A DNA stretch of 64,000 nt from Eretmocerus hayati (taxonomy: Eukaryota; Arthropoda; Insecta; Hymenoptera; Aphelinidae), in assembly GCA_029851415.1 (NCBI GenBank), contig CM056742.1, positions 79,660,748 to 79,724,747 on the forward strand, read 5' to 3'. Shown piece by piece: positions 24,266 through 36,300 of the stretch; within the stretch, counting starts at the first letter, position 1; each line of letters begins with the position of its first letter. The translations under genes were made by a program, and so were the position numbers. Below the pieces are notes generated by a model. It worked only from the letters and a program-made list of their open reading frames with translations. It was not told the origin of the DNA and ran no database searches.

Positions 24266-25122
24266 TTCTTGAATCCAAAATCTCATAAACCTTTCCGACC
24301 CGCAAGACTCCCTAGGGTTTTTCCGGCGGTTAACCTAAAGAAAAACTCTTTCATACTATTGTTACTTTATTGATTTGAAAAAGCCGAGGGACAGCGCTGT
24401 CAATAATAAGCATGATTAAGTCCTATGTCTAAGGCTGGATTTTTTGTTTAAACGCAGCTGCAACTTTCCAGTTGATTGTTCGAAATGTCCAAAGTGCATC
24501 GCCGCCCGAGGTTTTATTACCGACATGGCAAGTTTATTATCAATTTTGAATCTATTGTTAAAAGTAAAATTTGGTATCCGGCAATATCTGGCGACCTCGA
24601 TCGATTGTTATTAGGGAGTTTCGAGATCTTTGTCTCGCGCAGAGGAGCACGTAGACAATAAATAACTTTGATGAATAAATTGTTGGATGAAGACGAGGGA
24701 GTTTTTTTTATTATCTTGGGAACGACAAACTGGAATTTTTATTATTTCTTGGTTTTTCTTTGTAGAGGTTAGGCCGCCAGAATCAGGGGGTGACGGTGCG
24801 CGACCGGCTGCGGGGGGAGGTGGGATGAGGTTAATACGCATCAGTATGTGCGGCCTGCGAGTTTTGGGTCCCAAAGATGGTATCATGAGCCTTTTTGCAT
24901 AGGGTTAGGTGCTAAGAGGGTCAAAATTGGCATATTGGGACAATATATATCAGTATATGGTACTGATATCGGTCCGTTGTGTCAACTGATACGTGGTCAC
25001 ATATGGGGGTGGTAAACCCACCCATAGGGGGTGTTTTGACTTGCCGTACGGCGGGACCAAGTATCAGGAGCGTAGGAGCATCGAGTAGGTATGCGGGCTG
25101 AGTTGCCCGAGAGCATAGAGTC

Positions 25123-25148
25123 AGAGAGAGAGAGAGAGAGAGAGAGAG
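25123..25148. repeat. (AG)n microsatellite
   Basis: Thirteen AG units, followed by tatatattctctctctc, so the region is also a weak palindrome. Confidence 0.9.
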
Positions 25149-25188
25149 CTATATATTCTCTCTCTCACACTTCGAGTCGCGTGGACTA

Positions 25189-26127
25189 GCTATATGAGCG
25201 TTTCTCTGGAACTTTCGCACTTTGCTGAAAATCGATGGAAAATGAAAACCGCTCAACGCACACCTGGGACCTTTTGCTCACATATTTGTGTAGTATTGAG
25301 AGTTACAAATCCACTATTGGAATTCATATAGAGTAAATGGCATCGCCAAAATCACGTTAATAAGTCGAACTCAAAGTTGTTTTTCGCCGATTCCCCAGAA
25401 TTTCCTAAGCAATTATTTGGCAAGATTGACAATTTCAACGAACGCCTTGGGCTTTTTGCAGCTTCGTAAGGTCAAGGTATCCGGTCACAATTGGTTTTAT
25501 CAACATAGAGCTCGATCCGCCAATGTGGGATGAGAAAAACTGAATTTTTTTCATGAGTCACGTTTTTTCTATTTCACTTCAGAACGGCCGTATTCTAGAC
25601 AGAAATATCGCATCAACGCGAGACTTGTCACAAAATCTCCGCAATTGCATCTACTTTAGATATGCATTCCAAAAATTGCGTTCAGAGTCACGGCAGGAGA
25701 TTGGCGTAATCATCTTTGAGTTGGACGATACATGATTGATTTTTTATTCCCAATTTTCAAAGTCATACAGTTTTGGCTGAATTGGTAGCACACCATCGCG
25801 CTTTTGGGCCATTTTTCTCCAATATATTACCCACCAAATGCAGCTTGAATCAACCCGAAAAGTTGCGCGGCATCACCAGAGTATCCGTACGACTGCCCGA
25901 GAGTACCAAATATTTTCACAGGATTTTCCCCACATTTTCTCTCTTTGAATGAGCTAGAATGAATCAACTTCTTCTGATCATACAGAGGCCGGAGAGATCT
26001 CATTTTGAGACTCGGATAATGATATTTCCACTGCGATCGGGACCGATAGATTTGATTGTTCCCTTATATCATTATCCATAGCTGTATTCCAGCAGGTGTA
26101 AGAGTTCCAGAGAAACGCTCATATAGC
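25189..26127. mobile_element. MITE with 25-bp perfect terminal inverted repeats
   Basis: gctatatgagcgtttctctg with five more bases (25189-25213) is exactly reversed at 26103-26127. If the outer gcTA/TAgc is read as a TA target duplication, this is a Tc1/mariner-type element of about 0.93 kb. No transposase frame is visible inside. Confidence 0.65.
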
Positions 26128-26345
26128 GCACGATGCGAGGCCCGGTAAGCGTGTCGGCAGAGACTCACGCCGTCGCCACTTTGAGGAAGCCTAGGAAAAG
26201 ACGATAGGGAGATTGTCTAGGCCGGTGTGTAGGCGCGGAGACGAGAAGGGCGATGTTGTGCTATACGCATGCACCTTCCTTCCCCCTTCCGCTCCCCTCA
26301 TCACCAGCCTCGCGGGGACCCACGTGAGCCCGACCGCTGTACTTT

Positions 26346-26378
26346 TCATCACCGCGGAGGATTTCTCCGCGGTGATGA
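26346..26378. repeat. Perfect 14-bp hairpin, GC-rich
   Basis: tcatcaccgcggag, a 5-base loop gattt, then ctccgcggtgatga. The stem is perfect and holds CCGCGG. It is followed by about 75 codons open in one frame up to 26604 (highly charged, no known domain). Confidence 0.8.
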
Positions 26379-27756
26379 ATATAAAAATATTGCTGAGTAT
26401 AAAGTTATTGCTGAAGTCATTAAAACTAAGAAAGAGAAAAAGATTTTCAAGCATTTGGCCTTTCATGATGAAAAGACCTCAGAAGAACACGAAGATTGCA
26501 CGATACTCCAAGACGATGCCACTTTTTTATCTAGGCCCAAAGTTCAGGGGATAACACAACTATTCACGATAATGGCACGCAATTGTGGAAATGTGGATGT
26601 TTGAATCATTTCAATTCTGCGCAATGTTTCAGTCAGCCTACTACAGGGGACGTGTGCCGCCTATAAGTGCGAGTCGGTTGACTTCACCAGTTAAAAGTTT
26701 GAGCTTACCTAAGAAATTGTTTTCATCAATTTTGTAAGTTGAGCCACTTGACTCTATTTGATCGTAGAGGACTTCATCTGGACTCATTTCCAAGGGGTTT
26801 TCTCTCACTTTGAGATGATTTGATTCATTTTCGTCCGCACAAGTCGGGTCCTTTCTAGTTTCAGCTTGGAAAAGTGTCAATTTCGACGATTTTTGAGATA
26901 ATAATCTAGCTCCTGCAAGTTTGAGGCACATCAGTCGAAAACATTAATATGTTTTGGTATAGAAATTGTGGGACCTTGAAGTACGAGTCTGGGGCTTCAC
27001 AATCCGTCCCAGTCTCAGCTATGACTTTTTCTTTTAAGGACAGGATCCTCACAAAAATCAGAACCTGTATTAGAAAATGACGAGAATATTATCTTCTTGG
27101 GGCATATCTCATAGTTTTCTCGTTTCCTCGATGAAGATATAAGTTATTAATAAATGGAAATCATGATTATACTCTATGGAGAACGCATTTTTCCATATTT
27201 TTCGAGTTAGTCATATTTTTTCTTATGAATCTCTCCTCTAAAAAAATGTCAAAGCACAGACTCGAATTGGCGTATATTATGTACGTTCAAAAATGGATTT
27301 TCAAGATCCAGACTTGTACCCTTAGGACTCACAGCTGTCTTACCAAAACCTAGAAAATTCTCTCATAAATTATCGAAATTAATTGACGTTTTTTGAGTCA
27401 AAACTGGAAAAACCGATACGTGTGGACGAAAATAGACGGGGCTATATCGAAATACGTGATAAAACCTTCAAAGGAAACCCAGTCAAATAGAGCCGAGTAT
27501 TTCAACTCACAAAATTGGAGAAAAAAATTTGGTCGAGCTTTAACTTTTGACTAGTAGTGTACTTTTATACAAAGGAATGTTTGTGTTCCTCCAACGCTGG
27601 TTATGCAATTATATCTGCCACATACCTCATGCGCTGTGTGATATCGTTGTAACATTTGGATAGTCGAGAACTTAACTATCAAACGATTTACTATTAGTTG
27701 TTTAGTATCACTGCACCTATTACAGATCTGTTGTGATTCATCATTCATTCACATAG

Positions 27757-29602
27757 TGCTTACCATGCATATGGATCTTGATGTCGTCGAGAAAAGTACA
27801 TGCCTACCAAGCTCGCTTGAAGGAGATGAAGAAAAACATATGGCCAAAAATGAAGCCAGTGGAAGTCATTGCTGATTTTGAGGAGGCAATGGAAATAGCT
27901 TGGCAGAATGTGTATCCGCTAGTGGAGCTCACGGGATGCTACTTGCATTTTACACAAGTAAAATAATGAATATCCATCAGATTAATCATTGCAGAGAATC
28001 CACACCTATACTTGCCACTGTTCTAACGGTACTCCGCTTGAGATATTATGATCCCAATTCTCAAAAGATGAACAATTTTCCCATGACGTATACTATGCTC
28101 GGGTACCTTTAGGCAGTTTTAGAAAGAAAAATCGAGAATTCTATACTTCTCTTTTCACGATTCGAAAGTGATCAGGACACACAGAGAGATCGTGGTATTG
28201 AATGGTCGTAGGCAAAGATTCAAATCGATCCATCAGACAGGTCTTCCATGAGCCAATACTGAAAATTCAACGGCTTTACGCGCTGAATTGGTCAATTTTA
28301 CGAATTCTTGAGAATTACTCAATAAATTTCAAATACATTTTTATACGTGAAATTATGTGATCCCTTTGAATTCGATATCAAAAAGTGAGGTTTCCATCAT
28401 TCAAATGGTGAGATCAGACAATAGCTTTGATTTGTGTGACAGACGGCAGAAAATAGCGTCGAATTCGTATATTTAGTAACCCAAAAAACGTATATTTACG
28501 TCGATTTTCCACTTTTCCCCCGTTTTGACGTCCAATGTCGCAGAAACAATCATGAGTCCGGAGCAAATTGACACTGGATTTGGAATCAGCGATCTAAAAA
28601 ACGTAGATTTCATTATGAGAATGCTTTTTTAGAACACTCTCCTTCGTTCTTGGGATTGTCTTATCTAATTAAGACTGAATTGTATCTCACCACAGGCCCT
28701 GCTTCGGAATGCTATAAAAAAAGGAGCTGCTAGTCGACGAAATCTACAGGATAATCCCGAACGACATCTTATCCTTAGAATGATGATGGCTCTTGCTTTA
28801 TTACCAGCAGATGACATCGGAGAAATTTACAAACAAATCAAGAAATTGGCGCGAAAAAACATGGGGCCCATTTTGATGAATTCTTCAAGTATTTTGATGA
28901 ATATTGGATGAAGCGGTAAGGGAAATCCATACGTTTAACAGTCAAATACATAAAATCCGTGGCGAAAGTGTACTTCCCCGCACGGTGTGTCGAAAAAGTA
29001 ATATACGCCGTTCCCGTTCACTATCCTATTACATTGATTGTGATCTATAAATGATTCAATTCCGCGTTGAAGTGGTTACTAGACCAATCTTCAAATCTTA
29101 TGATCATAAGAAGTGTTGGAAGGTTTCGAAGGATTCGTTTTGGAGTACATTAGAATGATATCCATTTAGCAATGATAGCGATCAATTAGCCGGTACATAA
29201 TATTCGAACTAGGTGGAAATTAGGATTGCTGCATTTGATCAACAGGTGCATTTTCTCACATTAATTCTTCAATCGTTTTATAATTTTGGGGCGATATTCA
29301 CAAGGGCGAATGCGATATGTTTTTTGGCGATTAGTTTAATCATTCGTTCTTTACCAGGGAGTCGAGAGGAAATTCTTATATCCAATGAGCTCAGACACCC
29401 CAACTTACTGTGGCCCTATAGAAATTAAGTTTAATGTTTCATAATTCGTCAGATGAAACCAACGTATATATTTTCAGGTGAAGACTTAAAAGATTCAGTG
29501 TATAAGGAAAACTCGACAAGATGAATAACGAGCAAGAATCAATGCACAAAATCCTCAATTTCTTGTTCAAGAATAGGAAACCACATCCTTGGAAGTTTAT
29601 TG
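27757..29602 (+). pseudogene. Intron-containing MULE transposase gene, three exons visible, disabled
   Basis: Exon 27757-27957 codes the MULE transposase core end, with ADFEEAMEIAW and a GCYLHFTQ stretch matching the conserved D...C..H region. A GT at 27958 and AG at 28694-28695 remove an intron in phase 0, so that the following helix (exon 28696-28915, with LRMMMALALLPADDI) continues directly. A second intron (GT 28916, AG 29476-29477, phase 2) leads to 29478-29602, containing NNEQESMHKILNFLF, the segment normally found C-terminal in MULE proteins; a GTGAGT donor follows. Damage: one frameshift in an A run near 28851, and two in-frame stops in the third exon. The 5' exons were not found. Splice sites and phases fit too well for chance, but the gene is no longer intact. 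Confidence 0.75.
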
Positions 29603-29750
29603 GTGAGTCGATCATGATTCCGGGAATTTCTCTTTCTCTTGGGGCTGATGATATTTTGCAACTAACAATGGATGCTCTTTCCTACTTCATTTGGTCAATA
29701 GACTGGGCTATATGCTCAATACCGGTCATATGAAAAGATCTACAGAACCT

Positions 29751-30148
29751 TTTGTGTGCCCTAGGATTTTCAATGAAATTGGGACTTTTATGCCCCGAGA
29801 AAATGTATTTCTGGTGCTTCTTGTAGTTTTTAGGAGAGTATTCTGTCGACTTCTCATCACACGTGCGCCGTGCTTCTGATAAAGTTCGAAATATGTGGTG
29901 GCTTAGAGGTATTATTCGAGGGAGGAGCCCGGGAAACTGGCTTAGACCCTTTGTGTGCCCTAGGATTTTCAATGAAATTGGGACTTTTATGCCCCGAGAA
30001 AATGTATTTCTGGTGCTTCTTGTAGTTTTTAGGAGAGTATTCTGTCGACTTCTCATCACACGTGCGCCGTGCTTCTGATAAAGTTCGAAATATGTGGTGG
30101 CTTAGAGGTATTATTCGAGGGAGGAGCCCGGGAAACTGGCTTAGACCC
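29751..30148. repeat. Perfect 199-bp tandem duplication
   Basis: 29751-29949 and 29950-30148 appear identical by eye, starting tttgtgtgccctaggatttt and ending at cttagacc. The paired open frames on both strands here are products of this duplication. Just upstream, 29727-29752 resembles the terminus of the 40838-44227 element. Confidence 0.9.
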
Positions 30149-30335
30149 TCACAGCTCATTCTTCCGCAAGAAAAATTTTCATTTAACAAGTCTAAATTGA
30201 CATTCTATTTGAGTTTATATATCTCATTTACAATCAAAGTTCATGATCATTTTAGTGGGATGAGTCTGAAAAAGCGAAAACGCATGTATTTTCGGACACT
30301 ATTTACGCGAACAGGGTGGAAGCTGATAAGAATTC

Positions 30336-33300
30336 ATGTCCGACGCTCAATTCTGTGACTGGAAGTTGATCAAATTGTAAGAAAATGTATCGATCTACTA
30401 ATAGTGATGGTAGTTTTTCGTCCTTGAAAAATAACAGTGAGGGTATTTTTCGTCGACCTTCAAGGACTGGATGTTGGAATACTGCCAAAAGAACCAGAAT
30501 TCCATGAAAGAGAATCATTTATTCTCAACGTTTCGTCTACCAGGGTTTGTAGACCTCTTCAGGAGTAAATATCTATACAAACAAATTGTCACAAGTAGGT
30601 TACAATCGAAGCACTCACACGTTACAATTAAGAAATTGTGAAAGTTTAAGGCTAAAAATCACTTACATTTTTCTTTTTAAAACATTTACATTTAAATAAA
30701 TAGATCGAGAACAGACGAACTCATCGTGAGAGATGTATCGATCTACCGTCATACACGACTGCTCACGATTCATTCACACGGAAACACTCTAATAGTGACA
30801 TCGACAAATTTCACCATATTGTCTTCAGTGGAATTACATCCTTTAAAAATGGTGGGCACAATAATTTACGTACATTTCGAATATACGAAAATAACATAGA
30901 ATTGGATTTAAAATTTTTCTCAAATGATCCGAAAGCTGGAGGCTTGGGAGATTTCCTCATATCAATCAGACATAGTTGTTCCATAGTTATATCAATTTGA
31001 AGAAAGACATCCTCTTGGTTTGACCTCTCTTTCATTTTTCTACATTGGAGTAGCACTTGCCACCACATTATTTGTTCTACGCGTGATACTGAAACTATCA
31101 ATTCTAGTGAAAACAATTTCTTTTCATCCCATTACTTGATTTCATATTGATCTCAAGTGAACAGCGAATACGAAATATATGAGTTATCTTCCTTGTGCCT
31201 TCAAATCAGTCTCATATTATTCGTGAGTAAATCGTATTATTCTGAATCGCAGATTTACTGATAGATATTCAACAAATCAACAATTTCAATCTTCGAGTAG
31301 AAAGAGAAACTCTCGGGACTACGAAATAGAGGAGGAAGATAGGAATAATTTTCAATGAAAATGATCTGCTAAGATGTTGGCACATGCTGGAGCATTCTCC
31401 CGGATTCACGCCTTTGATGCTGGCCACTAAAGTGGCATACAGTTTAAATGACAAATATATCCGATTGAAACAAGTTTATTCAGCTGATCGTGAGTAGATC
31501 ATGAACTGTAGGGGTCGAGATCATTATTAATCATCATGAATCGTAGTCTTCCCTCATAGAGCTCGTATTTTGCGCGGAGATTAGAACAAGGTGGTTCAAA
31601 CTATTCAATTCAGAATATCGACACTGTAATAGAATTCTATGATTTCCAATTTCCAAACCAATCAGTTCTGTCGAAATTCATCATAGTAAGATGGAGGAAA
31701 CAGTCTCATATCTTGAGAAAAATTTCCTTCTTTTTCGTGGCGATCGAGGTACAGTCCGTTCATCTTTCCGGATTCTTAGGGTTCGTCAAAGAGGTTTTTT
31801 GCAATTTTTGGAATGCGAATCCAACTAGTTCTTGAAGGCGTAGCTTCTTTATTCGAAGTATGATTGTAGACCTCTGGTCACTGCTCTGAACCGAAATTTT
31901 ATGATTCTTCCACTTTGATAGCCGAGAATAATGAGAAAGGAGCTGCGGAAGAATGTGAATTCGAAAAAAATTACGAGTATGAACTGGACTATACTGAAAC
32001 TGGCTATGGTGAGATTCCTTTGCTTTTACTCAACAATTTTTGAGGAAAATTAGACCGTTCTCCCGAGGCAAAATAAAGGAGTATAATTGAGACTTTGCAA
32101 CGAAGATGAAGACGCTATGTTGGTGCAAAATTCCTTTTTCAACCCTTATTTATCAACAAAAAGCCACTGTCACAATCGAATCGACTGAGATTGTGTGTGT
32201 TCTTCTGGTTCTATTCATTTCTCTTTCACATTCGACATTTCAAATTTCCCTGAAACTCACACAATTACATATTAATACTACGGTTGAGAACTGAATTCGA
32301 TTTCTATCATTGAGAAGTATCTTGGATGTATAGTAAAAATTACATTCTCCGATCCCTTCCTCTTAGCTCAAAGAAAAACATGTCCTTTATTACCAGCAAT
32401 TCATCTGTGCACTGCTCTATTCGCTGTGTCCACCTATATTTAGCGGGGAAAATTCTCAATGTAGCGCACGCGGTGGCCAAACACGACACGAAAAAAGGGG
32501 GACCAGCGACGGAGAACGGTGATCGGAAGGGATGGCATCGCACTGGATCGCGATGAACCACGACAGCTGACAAAATGCAGCTGATTTGTTCTTGCCTCCG
32601 ATGGCTGTTTGTTTGACTCTATATCTCAAGCCGCTTTCATTCCAGTCACATAAGCAACTTGTGTTTTGAAACAACGTGGGCTTAGGTTTTTCAATTAGAT
32701 TAAACTACCGCTTGAGGAGCAAAGATTCAAAACCTATAGACATTCAATGATACTTACGACTTTTGTTATTTGTGGGCTTGACTAGGAGCTTACAAACTAA
32801 TTGCAAAGTCTTCAACGGATTTACATCACTTCCATTTTGCGGAAAATTGAGGGCTGAAAGAAGAGCATGTGGAGTCGTCGACAATCGGTCGACAAGGTGA
32901 TGCGACACTTGCGTGTAAGATAGTGTGTGTGTGTATCTATGTATGTGTGTGTGCGAGATCTCTCGGTGACACGGTGTTCTTGTGCCCCCGTTCTCTAATG
33001 CGCGGCAGAGCCACTGGCCGGCACTCGGAAACAACTTGGACACAGCGAATTCTTTACATTTCGTTATTATTCCTAAATAGCTTATCTGATGTAAGATAGA
33101 CATATATTTGAGATTTCTCCATTACACAATTTTTCAATGCAGAAGATTTGCGTACTCATGATTCTATAGGTTTCGACGAGAATGATGATCCAGGAGATAT
33201 AGAAAGTGGCGACACTGACACAAATGAAACGACTGAAAACGAGGAAAATGATATCAGCCTTCGTGTCAATGTCCAGGGTATGGAGAATATCTTCGATTTC

Positions 33301-36300
33301 GACCATGAAGGTATTAAATATTCCATACTAAATTTCTCTCTACAAAAGTCTGTGAAGGATAGGATACGAAATACGTCAGGCATCCTATGCAGGAGGGTCT
33401 TTTTTGATTTGTCACGATTTTCACGGGAAAAACTCTTTCCTTCAGTACAATGCAATGATCAATCCGATATATACGTTATGTAGGACACGTTTCCTTCGAA
33501 ATTCGTGTTGGATCCTAGACCCTCCGACGCTAGCACACTTCTGCGAGAAGATGCGATTTCCGAACTTCATAACATAACTAGCTGTTCAGAGTGACATCTA
33601 AGAAAGACTTAGCTGATAAAACAATGAACATGTAATGGAACTAAGACGTGCATGGATAAGATTGAAGTTTGATTTGTCTTCCAACTCGCTCGCTTTGGGC
33701 GCCACTTTTTACTTTCAAAAAAGTTTTCTGATATAAAATAAATCGATAACTAATCGCAAACTACTGACAATGGCAAAATTACAGTATTATGAATGTTCGG
33801 TTCTTCTCATTTTTCTCCATAATAGAAGCATATACAGACTTCATGACTATTGAAATATAATCCTAACATTTTCGTAGATTTTTGAGAGTTGTCTCAGATC
33901 TTTACCACGCGTCAATCAAAAGCTATCATAAATATCGATTCCCGCGCATGTCCACATTTGTGAACTTATCTCGTAAGCGGGTTCCTCAAATCAAAATTTG
34001 ATTCGAGAAACAATGCATCTGATAGGCATCGATATCGACCAGCGTGGGTCAATCTTGAATGTTGTCATGAATATTCCGCAGGATTCTTGCATTCGAAGAA
34101 CAAATTGAACTGAAAAATAATTCACTGGACTAAAACTCTCTCACATTGGACAAAATTAGCATAAGTGTTATCAAATTTCACAGACACGCACAGCGAGGCA
34201 AATACTGAGCGTGAAGAAAGTTTTGCTCCTTGGAGGATTCCTTCAGAAAGTCTCCCAGAAGAAGATGGACAAGTTCATCAGGTACCCTGATATTTGAGCA
34301 GTATGATAATTAAAGTAAGTCTTCAGGCAATAGTTATGATATGAAACGATTGTTTCCTGCTCCCATTCATTCGATATTCATGTGCGATAATTTCGCCATC
34401 TTCACAGTAGAAAATGTGAGATTATACTCGCTCACTTTGGACTTCATATGCTGGCCTTAGATAATACAGTACCGTGCAAAAATTCCTGAACGGGGGTATG
34501 AAATCCTCTCTTGCAAAAAAGTCGATTGCTCGAGCCCAGATCAACGGAGAGGAATTTTGAAAAAAGCATCTTAACAATGAGAAAAAATGCTAACTTTCTA
34601 TGGTCTTCGATTTTTCTTTCAGCCCTTTTTGGTACCTCAAATAGCTTATGTAATTTCAAGGATTTCGAGAAAAAAAACCGTTTTTACTCTATCGGCTGTA
34701 ATTTGGACGCGGATAAAGATAGAACAATTTTGCAAAAAGCATCTTGAAGAGCGGAAAAAATGCCATTCGCAATAATTTTTCGATTATTTTCTACGTCGTG
34801 TGGATAAGAGTGTGAGAGCTCTCAAAGTAGCCAGATTCTCGGATTTTCAATGAAATACGTGTAAAAACAGCAAAAAATGGGGAAAAACCACGGTTTTGGC
34901 TACTTTGAGAGCTCTCACACTCGTATTCAGACGACGTAAAAAATAATCGAAGAATCATTGCAAATGGCATTTTTCCCGCTCTTCAAGATGCTTTTTGCAA
35001 AATTGTTCTATCTTTATCCGCGTCCAAATTACAGCCGATAGAGTAAAAACGGTTTTTTTCTCGAAATCCTTGAAATTACATCAGCTATTTCAGGTACCAA
35101 GAAAGGCTGAGAGAAAAATCGCAATCCATGAGAAGTTAGTATTCTTTCTCATTTTTAAGATGCTTTTTTCAAAATTCCTCTACGTTAATCTGGGCTCGAG
35201 TAATCGACGTTTTTGCAAGAGAGGATTTCAAACCCCCGTTCAGGAATATTTGCACGGTACTGTATGTGTGGCTCGAAAAGTTTTATCCACTGGTCAAAGA
35301 ATAGTGAAGGATGTCAAAATTCCCTAATTGAAACTTTTTCTCCTCCATTTATCTCGAGAATATAAGCACTCAGTCTCAATATGGAACCCACATGACTCAT
35401 ATAATGACTAACAAAATGCTCAAATCGTCACTCCCGACCAAGACAAACACCTTTCTATTCAAAAAAAGATTGGAAGAACAATCAGAAGTTCTTTTCTTCA
35501 TCGGCAATAACGATATGATCGAAGTTTACGTCGTAAGAGATACGAAATTTTGGAACTTTCCCCATTGTAAGAGTAATTCGAATTCAGGTCTAGAGGTTTT
35601 GAAGCTCGAATTCGGCGTCATCTAATATGGCGGCGACTGCATATGAGTCTCGTGACTTGAGACTTTTCTCCATTGTAATATTGAGGCAGACTTGCGCTAT
35701 TTCACTGCAAATTCCTATTATTTCAACCAATTGAGCTCTTGTATGCGATTTAGATGAGAATTTTCCATAGAAAATTATATCATAGAAAATTATTTCAACA
35801 GTTGTCAAATTTTGTTACTCATGTGCAGCTGCCGCCATGTTGGATGGCTGAAATTCCAAAAGTTGAAACTCCAATAATGGTTCAAAATTCACAGGAGCGT
35901 TGGATAAATTTCAAGAGTTTTTCCTCACGTCTATTGTGTCTAACTTCCAAAATGTATCCTTCTCCGAAATGATTTCAGTTCTCTGTTGTTGTAGGAATAT
36001 GATTATGGCGTTGCTTGAGATTCTTCAGAATATTTCAAGCTTTTCATGAACCATGTGTCTGAAATTATCATCGATATCGGTTATCGAAAATGTCCACTGT
36101 AAGATAGAAAATACGCGAAGATATCAAGGTATAAGTAGATTCTTCATCGGTATGGCACTGGAACGCGTACCATTCCGATTCCGAAGATCTTGTAAAACTG
36201 GAATTATACACTCTTAAGGTAGTTGTACACTAAAATGCAAAATATACCAGAATGTCACCAAAGTTGGTGAGGATTTAGTTCGAGTCTTAATGAAGATCTG

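Noticed and set aside
24687..24902. 71-codon frame with Gly-rich stretch
   Set aside because: Low-complexity GC-rich sequence; frames on both strands are equally open.
29682..30189. Several overlapping 62-125 codon frames on both strands
   Set aside because: They arise from the 199-bp perfect tandem duplication.
31343..31489. Ankyrin repeat in the first clear exon (GFTPLMLAT)
   Set aside because: Only one short similarity and no second repeat; not enough for a domain call.
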